Part shown: in pieces, positions 26,679 to 35,376 of the stretch
How positions within the stretch are numbered: position 1 is the first letter of the stretch
Layout of the letters: the number at the start of each line of letters is the position of its first letter
Assembly: GCA_029983685.1 (NCBI GenBank)
Contig: JASBZA010000003.1
Coordinates: 62,001 to 126,000, forward strand
DNA: 64,000 nt
DNA from: Oscillospiraceae bacterium
Lineage (GTDB): Bacteria > Bacillota > Clostridia > Saccharofermentanales > Fastidiosipilaceae
Direction: 5' to 3'
Position numbers and translations under genes: made by a program
Notes under the pieces: generated by a model
Seen by the model: only the letters and a program-made list of their open reading frames with translations
What the model was told of the DNA's origin: nothing
Databases searched by the model: none

Positions 26679-26929
26679 GACCGATTTTACTTTTGGAATC
26701 TACCTTTGTTAAAAACCGCTGTTACATAATCAGGCAATCTTACTTACTTTTAACATAAGTAATCTCGTTAAAAGTATTCATTATTTTACCCTTATTGAGA
26801 TTATAAGTCTATAGCGTTTGTTCAATTAGCCCTATAATTTTTGAAAAACTAAAAGAAAATTGTTTAAAGCTGTAAAAAGAAAGAAGGTTAGGTATAATAC
26901 AGGTAACACATGAATGACGGGAGGACATT
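26679..26929 (+). promoter_or_regulatory. Glycogen operon upstream region with inverted repeat and -10 box
   Basis: This AT-rich, gene-free stretch precedes glgB. ACTTTTAAC (26746-26754) and GTTAAAAGT (26767-26775) form a perfect 9-bp inverted repeat with a 12-base spacer. The spacer holds AATCTC, which can alternatively pair with GAGATT at 26797-26802. TATAAT occurs at 26833-26838 and at 26893-26898; the latter, with a weak CTGTAA -35 at 26870-26875 (17 bp), is the likelier promoter. A GGGAGG SD precedes the glgB ATG. I see no recognised riboswitch. Confidence 0.45.
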
Positions 26930-29047
26930 ATGGAGAAGTCATACTATCTCTTTAATATAGGTAAGAACTTTCAAGCCTATAAGTGTCTAGGGGCAAAACC
27001 TTCAACAGTAGATGGTGAAGCTGGCTTTTTCTTCAGTGTTTGGGCTCCTAATGCCCGCGATGTTTCGGTTGTGGGTGATTTTAATCAATGGAGTCCCGGT
27101 CAGGCACCTATGCGTAAGTTAGAAACGACCGGTATTTGGGAAGCTTTTGTCCCCGGCGCCAAGGAGGACCAGTGTTATAAATTTTATGTAGTAGGACAAG
27201 ACGGGGAAGGACGATACAAGGCCGACCCCTTTGCTTTAAAGTCCGAGCTTAGACCCAATGAGGCATCGGTCCTTTATGTACCGGAAGAATTTAGCTGGAA
27301 TGATGAGGACTATTTGGCTAAGCGAGCCAAGCTGGATAGGATGGGCAGTCCCATTAATATCTATGAGGTCCATTTACCTTCTTGGAGAACCAAGGAAGAC
27401 GGCAGTCCATATACTTTCCGTGAAATTGCGCCCATTTTAGCTGACTACGTATCGGACATGGGTTACACCCATGTGGAACTCATGCCCATTATGGAGTATC
27501 CCTATGACGGATCCTGGGGCTACCAATTATCGGGCTATTTCTCTGTGACTAGACGACTCGGCGGTTTAGATGATTTTAAGTTCTTTATGAACCATCTGCA
27601 TGAGAAGAATATAGGCGTCATTTTGGATTGGGTTCCGGCGCACTTCCCCAGAGATGAATTCGGTCTGGTCTATTTTGACGGCAGTCCTTGCTTTGAATAT
27701 CAAGACAAGCTCATGGCCGAACACCAAGACTGGGGGACCTTAGTGTTTGATTACGGCAAGGCGGAAGTGAGATCCTTTTTATTTTCCAGCGCTGTCTATT
27801 GGCTGGAAGAATGCCATGCTGACGGCATAAGAGTGGATGCTGTTTCCTCCATGCTTTATAGAAATTATAGCCGTAATGACTACACGCCCAATGCCGAAGG
27901 CGGTACAGAGAATTTTGAGGCCATAAGCTTTTTGCAAGAGCTCAATACTTACATTCACAATTATTATCCGGGTGTTTTAAGTTTTGCCGAAGAGTCGACC
28001 TCCTGGCCTAAGGTTACCCATAATCCTATAGAAGGCGGTTTAGGCTTCGATTTCAAGTGGGATATGGGCTGGATGCACGATACCCTGGAATATTTTCAAT
28101 TGGATTATATTTACAGATCCTATCACCATAATAAGATTACTTTCTCCATGCTTTATAACTTCCATGAGCGTTTTCTCCTTTCTATTTCTCATGACGAAGT
28201 GGTACATGGGAAGGGTTCGCTTATCTCGAGAATGCCAGGAGATTTTTGGCGGCAGTTTGCTTCGGTTAGAATTTTTTTCGCCTATATGATGGGGCATCCG
28301 GGGGCCAAATTAATCTTCATGGGTTCGGAATTCGGCCAGTTTATTGAATGGCGGTTTTATGAAGAGCTGGAATGGTTCCTTTTGGATTATGACATGCACC
28401 ACAAGTTGCACGAATATGTGAAGACTTTAAATCATATGTACTTTGATATACCTGCTTTCTGGGAAGACGATAAGACCTGGGAAGGCTTTCAGTGGCTTAA
28501 CGCTGATGACCAGCAAAACTCCGTATATAGCTGGTATCGCAAAGACAAGTCCGGTCGAATTCTGGTCTTTGTCTACAACATGACGCCGGCACCGGTTAAT
28601 AACTATAAATTACCCATGCCCAGGCACGGGCAGTACAAACTGATTATGAATTCGGACGCGGCCAAATGGGGCGGCTCGGATTACGAAGTGATGTTACCGA
28701 GAGAAAATACTCTTATTGCCGATGCCAATAAAGAGATTAAAGGTCTCTACACCTGGGATACAGAAGAAGAAATTAAGCAAGATGTACCGAATCTTCTGCC
28801 GTCCGCAGAAGGCGGGAATTTCCAATCCAGAGCCATTCAGTTAAAAGGCTACAATCAGTCTATGAAGCTTAATTTGCCGCCCTTATCCTGTCTGGTTTTT
28901 TCTTTGGAAGAAGAGTTTCCTTTAAACGGTGTGACCTACTTCGATCCGGAAGTTCCGCTACCTGAAGACGATAGCAAACAGGTTAACGGAAAGAACGGAC
29001 AGGTAATTCAATTGGACGACAACGACAACAACTCAAGTCAAATGTAA
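26930..29047 (+). CDS. glgB: 1,4-alpha-glucan branching enzyme GlgB
   Basis: GlgB cuts alpha-1,4 glucan chains and re-attaches them by alpha-1,6 bonds, creating glycogen branches. A CBM48-type beta-sandwich domain (about residues 25-110, FFSVWAPNARDVSVVGDFNQW) precedes the GH13 catalytic barrel. The nucleophile is Asp303 in DGIRVDAVSSM and the acid/base Glu354 in FAEEST; the later SHDEVVHGKGSL segment holds the third acidic residue. The C-terminal beta domain carries a 30-residue polar tail after the family end (705 residues in total, against about 630-730 normally). First gene of glgBCDA. Confidence 0.96.
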   Translation: MEKSYYLFNIGKNFQAYKCLGAKPSTVDGEAGFFFSVWAPNARDVSVVGDFNQWSPGQAPMRKLETTGIWEAFVPGAKEDQCYKFYVVGQDGEGRYKADPFALKSELRPNEASVLYVPEEFSWNDEDYLAKRAKLDRMGSPINIYEVHLPSWRTKEDGSPYTFREIAPILADYVSDMGYTHVELMPIMEYPYDGSWGYQLSGYFSVTRRLGGLDDFKFFMNHLHEKNIGVILDWVPAHFPRDEFGLVYFDGSPCFEYQDKLMAEHQDWGTLVFDYGKAEVRSFLFSSAVYWLEECHADGIRVDAVSSMLYRNYSRNDYTPNAEGGTENFEAISFLQELNTYIHNYYPGVLSFAEESTSWPKVTHNPIEGGLGFDFKWDMGWMHDTLEYFQLDYIYRSYHHNKITFSMLYNFHERFLLSISHDEVVHGKGSLISRMPGDFWRQFASVRIFFAYMMGHPGAKLIFMGSEFGQFIEWRFYEELEWFLLDYDMHHKLHEYVKTLNHMYFDIPAFWEDDKTWEGFQWLNADDQQNSVYSWYRKDKSGRILVFVYNMTPAPVNNYKLPMPRHGQYKLIMNSDAAKWGGSDYEVMLPRENTLIADANKEIKGLYTWDTEEEIKQDVPNLLPSAEGGNFQSRAIQLKGYNQSMKLNLPPLSCLVFSLEEEFPLNGVTYFDPEVPLPEDDSKQVNGKNGQVIQLDDNDNNSSQM

Positions 29048-29087
29048 GGCGATTTTTGACTGTGTATAGAAAAAATGGAGGCAACAC

Positions 29088-30347
29088 ATGGCAAAGAAAG
29101 ATTTGATAGCAATGATTTTGGCAGGAGGCCAGGGCTCCAGATTAGGGGCTTTAACCAATACTATGGCCAAACCTGCGGTCCCTTTCGGGTCCAGGTACAG
29201 GATAATCGACTTTACACTAAGTAATTGTACGAATTCAGGTATCGATACGGCAGGTGTTTTGACCCAGTACGAGCCTTTGGCCTTAAACACCTATGTAGGC
29301 AACGGCCATTCCTGGGATTTGGATCGTAATAACGGCGGTGCATATATCCTGCCACCCTACCAGCATAACGAAGGTATGGCCTGGTTTAAAAATACGGCTA
29401 ACGCCATTTACCAGAACATCAGTTTTGTAGACAGCTTTGATCCCAAGTATGTCATTGTTTTATCAGGTGACCACATTTATAAAATGGACTATTCCAAGAT
29501 GCTTAAGATACATATGGAACAAGAAGCCGATGTCACCATAGCCGTCTTGGAAGTCGATTGGTCTGAGGCCTCGCGCTTCGGCATTATGAATGTGGATGAA
29601 AATGATAATATCATTGAATTTGAAGAGAAGCCTTCAGAACCCAAGTCCAATTTAGCCTCCATGGGTATTTACATATTTAATTGGGACTGCCTGAGACAAG
29701 CCTTGTTGGAAGACAATGATGACGATGCCTCTCAGCACGACTTCGGTAAGAATATCATCCCGAAGTATCTCAATGAGAAGAAAAAACTCTTTGCCTATCG
29801 CTTCAAAGGTTATTGGAAAGATGTAGGAACCATTGCTTCCTTGTGGCAAGGTAATATGGATATTCTGGATAGTCCGGATGAAATCGATTTAAGAGATGCC
29901 AGCTGGAGAGTGTTCTCCAAAAACCCGGTCAAGCCGGCTGCCTATGTTGCCTCCGGTGCGGAAGTCAACCGATCCGCTTTCACAGACGGTTGCAGGATTT
30001 TCGGCAAGGTTGAACATTGTGTTTTATCCCACTCGGTTTACATCGAAGAGGGTGCCGAGGTCTATGACTCGGTCCTCATGCCCGGTGCTGTTGTACGTAA
30101 AGGTGCCGTTGTCAGAAAAGCCATTATCGGTATGTACGCCGAAGTCGGTCAGAATTGTGAGATTGGCGGACCGGCCGATAAAGAGAATCCTTACAGCAAC
30201 AAATACGCATCAGATGATATCAGCGTCATAGCTTCGGGTGTGGTGATGAAAGACAATATCAAGATTCCCGGAAATTGTATTGTAGAAGTGCTTCCCGACA
30301 TGTCCGAAGAAGACAGTGCAATCAGGGAATACAAAATGGTCAACTAG
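29088..30347 (+). CDS. glgC: Glucose-1-phosphate adenylyltransferase GlgC
   Basis: GlgC makes ADP-glucose from glucose-1-phosphate and ATP, the committed step of glycogen synthesis. The nucleotide-binding motif GGQGSRLGALT (about residues 14-24) and the KPAVPFGSRYRIIDFTLSN segment are intact. The catalytic-aspartate region SGDHIYKMDY and the sugar-phosphate segment EFEEKP follow. The C-terminal third is a left-handed beta-helix of hexapeptide repeats. The 419-residue length is normal. A TGGAGG-type SD precedes the ATG. Its partner GlgD is encoded next. Confidence 0.96.
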   Translation: MAKKDLIAMILAGGQGSRLGALTNTMAKPAVPFGSRYRIIDFTLSNCTNSGIDTAGVLTQYEPLALNTYVGNGHSWDLDRNNGGAYILPPYQHNEGMAWFKNTANAIYQNISFVDSFDPKYVIVLSGDHIYKMDYSKMLKIHMEQEADVTIAVLEVDWSEASRFGIMNVDENDNIIEFEEKPSEPKSNLASMGIYIFNWDCLRQALLEDNDDDASQHDFGKNIIPKYLNEKKKLFAYRFKGYWKDVGTIASLWQGNMDILDSPDEIDLRDASWRVFSKNPVKPAAYVASGAEVNRSAFTDGCRIFGKVEHCVLSHSVYIEEGAEVYDSVLMPGAVVRKGAVVRKAIIGMYAEVGQNCEIGGPADKENPYSNKYASDDISVIASGVVMKDNIKIPGNCIVEVLPDMSEEDSAIREYKMVN

Positions 30348-30357
30348 GAGGAGCAAA

Positions 30358-31464
30358 ATGTTTGTAGATGCAACGGGAATTATTGTAGCCGACGATAAAA
30401 GAGTTCATTTAAGTGAGTTGTCCAGACCCAGAGCACTGGCCGCCGTGCCTTTTGCAGGAAGGTATAGAATCATTGATTTCATGCTTTCCAACATGGCCAA
30501 TTCCGGTATTACTTTGGTCGGCGTCTCCACTTTTAATAAATACAAGTCCCTTATGGACCACCTGGGAACCGGATCGGCTTATGATTTGGACAGAAAACTC
30601 CAGGGACTTCATATCTTACCGCCCTATCTGACTTCCGAGAATTACTACAATGAGTCGGATGATTTAAAGGGGCTTTTGGATTTCATATCCGGCAGTCGTC
30701 ATAAATATGTCATTATCGGAAATTCAACCGTGGTTTTCAGTTCGGACTTTGAAGATCTTTATAATGCACATGAAAATTCCGACGCCGAGATTACTGTCAT
30801 GTGTAACCATGATGGTGCCAGGGGCAAAGAGACCGATATTATTCTGGAAACTGACGATAAAGGTCGGGTTATCGATGTATATTCCAATCCCGAGAAGCCC
30901 GTCAGTGACAAGAACTTCTTGGGTGTCATGATTCTTTCTAAGAATCTTATGATGGAACTGATTTCGGATGCGGTCTCGCTGGGGGTGTCAAATCTCAGCA
31001 TGGAACTGATTTTACGTAAGTGTCATAAGATTAATATCGATACATATGAGTATAATGACCCGGTTTTACGTATCGGAGATATTCAAGATTACTTCGAGGC
31101 CTCCATGACGCTCCTGAATCCCGAAGTTAATGAAGCCATCTTCTGGAGTAAGGATCCCGTTTATACCAAGGTAAAAGACGAAGCACCTGCTTACATCGAG
31201 AATCGGTCCAAGGTCCATAACAGTTTGCTTGCCGACGGCTGCCATATTTACGGCCAAGTCAGTGACTCCATATTGTTCAGAGGAGTCAACACCGGAAAGA
31301 ACAGTGAAGTCAAGAACTCCATCATTTTCCAAAATACACAGATAGGAAACAATGTCGAATTAGAGTATGTTATTGTGGACAAGGATGTCATCATACGTGA
31401 CGGCACCCGACTTATCGGCCAAAAGGAATATCCTGTAGTGATTGGAAAGGGAGCAGTAGTATGA
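30358..31464 (+). CDS. glgD: GlgD, regulatory subunit of ADP-glucose pyrophosphorylase
   Basis: GlgD is a GlgC paralogue that forms a hetero-oligomer with GlgC in Firmicutes and raises its activity. It keeps the VPFAGRYRIIDFMLSNMANSGI segment but lacks the GGxGxRL nucleotide motif, as expected for GlgD. The C-terminal beta-helix repeats are present. I start it at the ATG at 30358 because of the GGAGG SD at 30347-30351; an upstream in-frame codon at 30316 lies inside glgC and adds an unrelated leader. Length from 30358 is 368 residues. It overlaps glgA by four bases (ATGA). Confidence 0.93.
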   Translation: MFVDATGIIVADDKRVHLSELSRPRALAAVPFAGRYRIIDFMLSNMANSGITLVGVSTFNKYKSLMDHLGTGSAYDLDRKLQGLHILPPYLTSENYYNESDDLKGLLDFISGSRHKYVIIGNSTVVFSSDFEDLYNAHENSDAEITVMCNHDGARGKETDIILETDDKGRVIDVYSNPEKPVSDKNFLGVMILSKNLMMELISDAVSLGVSNLSMELILRKCHKINIDTYEYNDPVLRIGDIQDYFEASMTLLNPEVNEAIFWSKDPVYTKVKDEAPAYIENRSKVHNSLLADGCHIYGQVSDSILFRGVNTGKNSEVKNSIIFQNTQIGNNVELEYVIVDKDVIIRDGTRLIGQKEYPVVIGKGAVV

Positions 31465-32912
31465 GTAAAAGAAAAGTTTTGATGATAGCAAGTGAGTGTA
31501 CACCATTTGCTAAAACCGGAGGGCTGGCAGACATTGTCGGAACCTTGCCTGAACAGCTAAATAATTTAGGCATGGAGTGCCGGGTGATGATGCCCCTCTA
31601 TCGTCAGATTAAAGAGCAGTATATTAAGCAGATGGAATTCATGCGCTGGACTACTCTTAAGATGGGCTGGAGGTCTGTTTACAGCGGTGTTTTCCGGATG
31701 GAGTACAAGGGCATTACTTACTACTTCATCGATAATGAGTTCTATTTCAACAGCCCTGAGATTTATACGGAATACAGTTACGATATTGAGCGTTTCAGTT
31801 TCTTCCAGAGAGCTTGCCTGGAGACTTTGGGTGAACCTATCGATTTTATGCCGGACATCATCCATTGCCATGACTGGCAGGCCGGTATGATCCCTTGTCT
31901 AATTGATGCGCACTATAGACCCTACGGTTATCTAACGGATGTTAAGACGGTTTTTACCATCCATAATCTGAAGTATCAGGGGATCCACGGTGTAGAGCAA
32001 GTCGCCGACCTCATGGATTTACCTGAAAAATACTTCAATGACTATGGTATTCTGAAGGACGGCTTACCCAATTTCATGAAGGCCGGTATTGTCTATAGTG
32101 ATCAGGTTACAACCGTTTCACCTTCTTATGCCAAAGAAATCTTCATGCCCTATTACGGTGAAGGTTTGGACGGTGTTTTAAGAACCTTCTCTTATAAAGT
32201 AAGCGGTATCCTGAATGGTATTGACCACGACGACTGGAATCCTCAAATAGATGGCTGCTTAGCTAAGAACTACGGCGTCGAGAATTATAGGGAAGGGAAG
32301 AAGGCCAACAAAGCCGCCTTACAGGAGGCTATGGACTTGGAACGTAATACCGATATCCCCATGATTACTATGGTTACGCGTTTGGTGGATCAAAAGGGTT
32401 TGGACCTTATCTTGAGGGTCATTGATGAACTCTTGATGGAAAACTGTCAGGTTTTGATTTTAGGTACCGGTGACCCGGATTACGAAAACTCTCTAAGAGA
32501 GGTCGAAAATCGCCATCATGCCAATATGAGGTCTTTGGTCATGTACAGTAACGAGTTGGGCAGACAGCTTTATGCAGCGGGGGATATCTTCCTTATGCCA
32601 TCACTCTTTGAACCTTGTGGCCTGTCGCAAATGATTGCCATGCGTTACGGTAATGTCCCTCTGGTAAGAGAAACGGGTGGTCTGAGAGACACGGTCCATG
32701 CCTACAATCCGGAGACCAAAGAAGGTAACGGCTTTAGCTTCCCTAATATTAATGCCCATGACATGCTGTTTTTGTTGAAGGATGCTATGAAGCTTTATCA
32801 GGAGAGTCCGGAAGATTGGGATATCTTGGTCCATCACGGCATGGAAGAAGATTTCTCCTGGGAGACTTCGGCCAAAAAGTACTTAGAGCTCTACGAAGCT
32901 TTATATCAATAG
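31461..32912 (+). CDS. glgA: Glycogen synthase GlgA
   Basis: GlgA extends alpha-1,4 glucan chains from ADP-glucose (GT5 family). The N-terminal ADP-glucose-binding motif KTGGLADIVGTLP starts near residue 18. The HCHDWQAGMIP and TIHNLKYQG segments are typical, and the C-terminal GT-B domain holds the catalytic region PSLFEPCGLSQMIAMRYG and the later ETGGLRDTV motif. The 483-residue length is normal. It is the last gene of the operon and ends at a strong bidirectional terminator. Confidence 0.96.
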   Translation: MSKRKVLMIASECTPFAKTGGLADIVGTLPEQLNNLGMECRVMMPLYRQIKEQYIKQMEFMRWTTLKMGWRSVYSGVFRMEYKGITYYFIDNEFYFNSPEIYTEYSYDIERFSFFQRACLETLGEPIDFMPDIIHCHDWQAGMIPCLIDAHYRPYGYLTDVKTVFTIHNLKYQGIHGVEQVADLMDLPEKYFNDYGILKDGLPNFMKAGIVYSDQVTTVSPSYAKEIFMPYYGEGLDGVLRTFSYKVSGILNGIDHDDWNPQIDGCLAKNYGVENYREGKKANKAALQEAMDLERNTDIPMITMVTRLVDQKGLDLILRVIDELLMENCQVLILGTGDPDYENSLREVENRHHANMRSLVMYSNELGRQLYAAGDIFLMPSLFEPCGLSQMIAMRYGNVPLVRETGGLRDTVHAYNPETKEGNGFSFPNINAHDMLFLLKDAMKLYQESPEDWDILVHHGMEEDFSWETSAKKYLELYEALYQ

Positions 32913-32944
32913 CGTCTTCGTAAACACTATACAATAAGCTAAAG

Positions 32945-32986
32945 AAAAGAGCTGATTTCCCGTCATTAGGAAGTCAGCTCTTTTAC
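32945..32986. terminator. Bidirectional terminator after glgA
   Basis: AAAAGAGCTGATTTCC and GGAAGTCAGCTCTTTT form a 16-bp stem (one G-U) with an 8-base loop. T-runs exist in both directions, serving glgA and the convergent zinc-ribbon gene. Confidence 0.9.
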
Positions 32987-33030
32987 ATGCACTAGGATTT
33001 CTTGTTGCTTTAGTAGCTTTTCAGTTCGGT

Positions 33031-33465
33031 TTATTCGGGCAGAGAAAACTCTATCATCAAATTACCCTGAGGCGTGTCGGGATCGGGCTGATCCGGCAAA
33101 GCAGACCTGGTGGTATCCGATTCGGTATTATTTTTGCTTTGTTCAGCTCCATAAGACTCTTGTGCCTTTTGAAACTCTTCCATTTCCTGTTGGAGTTCTT
33201 CTTCCGTAGGCCAGTCCATTCTAGAACTAACAAAACGGATAACAAAAAACATTAATACAGACAAGACAATAAAAGAGACCAGTAAAACAATAATCATCAG
33301 CCCCATGGATTTAATAGTATTCCAAATCCTGGTCCAACGCATCTTGCGTAGTACTTTGGGATCTTTTTCGAATTGAGGATTTTTCTCGTATAAGAAAGCT
33401 CCGCACTTCACGCAAACCGAGCGGTCGTTGGGGTTTTTAGCACCGCAATTTTTACAAACAATCAT
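33031..33465 (-). CDS. Zinc-ribbon membrane protein of unknown function
   Basis: This is a 144-residue protein. The N-terminus is a zinc ribbon with C4-x2-C7 and C18-x2-C21 (VCKNCGAKNP, VCVKCGAFLY). A basic stretch follows, then one membrane segment at about residues 54-77, then an acidic, Gln/Glu-rich and Ser/Thr-rich tail. By the positive-inside pattern, the ribbon is probably cytoplasmic and the tail outside. No enzyme motif is seen. It is divergent from argS with overlapping promoters. Confidence 0.75.
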   Translation of the reverse strand: MIVCKNCGAKNPNDRSVCVKCGAFLYEKNPQFEKDPKVLRKMRWTRIWNTIKSMGLMIIVLLVSFIVLSVLMFFVIRFVSSRMDWPTEEELQQEMEEFQKAQESYGAEQSKNNTESDTTRSALPDQPDPDTPQGNLMIEFSLPE

Positions 33466-33515
33466 TTTATATTCATGCCCTCCGCTAAGAGGCCCATCGG
33501 CCTAATATCCTTATC

Positions 33516-33544
33516 ATTATAGCGGTATGGGGCAAATTGCGAAA
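33516..33544 (-). promoter_or_regulatory. Candidate promoter of the zinc-ribbon gene
   Basis: On the minus strand TATAAT (33521-33516) with TTTCGC (33544-33539) 17 bp upstream. Its -35 overlaps the -35 of the divergent argS promoter. Confidence 0.5.
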
Positions 33545-33565
33545 GTTTCCGACTATACTTATAAT
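33537..33565 (+). promoter_or_regulatory. Promoter of argS
   Basis: TTGCGA (33537-33542), 17-bp spacer, perfect TATAAT (33560-33565), 30 bp before the argS ATG. Confidence 0.78.
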
Positions 33566-33594
33566 GTGGAGTACTAATCAAACGGAGAATTCTT

Positions 33595-35328
33595 ATGGAT
33601 TATAAGCTGACTATTATTGACTATTTAAGTGATGAACTGGATTTAGACCGGAGTTTTGTAGAAGATGTTTTAGAGGTGCCTCCCAGAGAAGATATGGGAG
33701 ATTTTGCCCTGCCATGTTTTCGCCTGGCCAAAGCCTACCGCAAAGCACCGCAGGCCATCGCCCAGGACCTGGCAGATAAAGCAAAAGAAAAAGGTTTGAA
33801 TGACCGGATGGACCGCATTGAGGCACAGGGTCCTTATTTAAATATTTTTCTAAACAAAGACCGCTACACTGCGGACCTCATCCGCTATGTGTTGGAGAAG
33901 CAAGAGCGTTTTGCTTCTTCGGATGAAGGGAACGGTAAGACGGTCTGCATAGAGTTCTCTTCGCCCAATATCGCCAAACCCTTCCACGTCGGCCATGCCT
34001 TCACGACCTTCTTAGGTGATGCTTTGGCCAGAATGTACGGTCACCTAGGCTACGATTTAGAAAGAATTAATCACTTAGGAGACTATGGTACCCAATTCGG
34101 TAAGCTTATTGTGGCTTATGAGAATTGGGGCGACCAGGAAGCTTTGGATGAGAATCCGATTAAGGAGCTCTTGCGCATCTATGTTAAATTCCATCAAGAA
34201 GTTAAGGACAATCCGGAACTCGAAGACCAGGCCAGAGCGCGTTTTAAGGCTTTAGAAGAAGGACAGCCGCGTGAGTATGCGCTTTGGAAGGATTTCAGGG
34301 AACTCAGCATCCGAGAGTTCGACAGAATTTATGATCGCTTAGATGTTAGCTTTGATTCCTATCGCGGCGAATCTGCTTACTCCGACCTCATTCCTCCTTT
34401 GGTAGAGGAGCTGGAAGAGAAGGGTATTTTGGTGGATTCGGAAGGTGCCAAGGTCGTCATGTTGGACGATGAAGGCTTACCGCCTTGTATTGTTGTCAAG
34501 TCGGACGGATCTACCATCTACGCAACAAGGGATTTGGCCGCTGCAAAATACCGCTACGACACCTATAAATTTTATAAAAATGTCTACGTTGTCGGTTTGC
34601 CACAGAGTCTTCACTTCAGACAGGTCTTCGCTGTCTTGAAAAAGGCGGGTTATGACTGGGTCGACAATTGTGTCCACGTCGGTTTCGGCTTAGTGAAATT
34701 CCCCGAAGGAGCGCTCTTATCGACAAGAAGCGGTGATGTGGTCTATCTGGAAGACTTGCTGGATGAGGCAGTTAAGAAGACCAAGGACATTATTTTAGAA
34801 AATAACAAAACCCGTGATGAAGTCATGACCGAACAGGAAATCGAGGAGACTTCGCAGGCTATCGGCTTGGGTGCTATCCGTTACACGTTCCTTAGAAACG
34901 GACGTGAGAAGGACATCATTTTCCGCTGGGAGGATATCTTGGACTTTGAAGGGGATTCGTCCCCCTACATGCAATACGCCTATGCCAGGGCCAAAAGTAT
35001 AATTCGTAAGAGCGGTTATACAGAAGAAGAAATCATGGCTTTTGAACCCGTTCGTTTAGGTGAGCATGCCTCCTTTGTTTTGGCCAAATCGATAGCTCAA
35101 TTGGAAGAGAGTCTGAAACAGGCTGTTAAGTCCTATGAACCTTCGATTTTCGCCAGGCAAGTCATGACGGTCTGCAGAAACTTCAGCCGCTTTTATAATC
35201 AAATGCCCATCCTGGCGGCGCCTGATGAAGAGGATAAAAAAGCACGCCTGAGCTTATGTTTGGCTTCTGCCAATGTTGTGAAGACTTCTCTTAATCTCTT
35301 AGGTATAAAGACCGTAGAGCGCATGTAG
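33595..35328 (+). CDS. argS: Arginyl-tRNA synthetase
   Basis: This class I synthetase charges tRNA-Arg. The N-terminal additional domain (residues 1-110) recognises the tRNA elbow. The catalytic HIGH motif appears as FHVGHAF after SPNIAKP. The KMSKS loop is degenerate, reading LLSTRSG where many ArgRS have KMSTRxG, a place where this enzyme class tolerates variation. The anticodon-binding C-terminal helical domain ends in LGIKTVERM, the normal ArgRS terminus. 577 residues. A CGGAG SD precedes the ATG. Confidence 0.96.
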   Translation: MDYKLTIIDYLSDELDLDRSFVEDVLEVPPREDMGDFALPCFRLAKAYRKAPQAIAQDLADKAKEKGLNDRMDRIEAQGPYLNIFLNKDRYTADLIRYVLEKQERFASSDEGNGKTVCIEFSSPNIAKPFHVGHAFTTFLGDALARMYGHLGYDLERINHLGDYGTQFGKLIVAYENWGDQEALDENPIKELLRIYVKFHQEVKDNPELEDQARARFKALEEGQPREYALWKDFRELSIREFDRIYDRLDVSFDSYRGESAYSDLIPPLVEELEEKGILVDSEGAKVVMLDDEGLPPCIVVKSDGSTIYATRDLAAAKYRYDTYKFYKNVYVVGLPQSLHFRQVFAVLKKAGYDWVDNCVHVGFGLVKFPEGALLSTRSGDVVYLEDLLDEAVKKTKDIILENNKTRDEVMTEQEIEETSQAIGLGAIRYTFLRNGREKDIIFRWEDILDFEGDSSPYMQYAYARAKSIIRKSGYTEEEIMAFEPVRLGEHASFVLAKSIAQLEESLKQAVKSYEPSIFARQVMTVCRNFSRFYNQMPILAAPDEEDKKARLSLCLASANVVKTSLNLLGIKTVERM

Positions 35329-35376
35329 AATTCTGTTTCGAGCACTGACAGAAGTAGCTTAAAAATATAAAGCGAA

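Noticed and set aside
30316..30357. Upstream start for GlgD
   Set aside because: It lies inside glgC and adds a leader not found in the family; the GGAGG SD supports the ATG at 30358.
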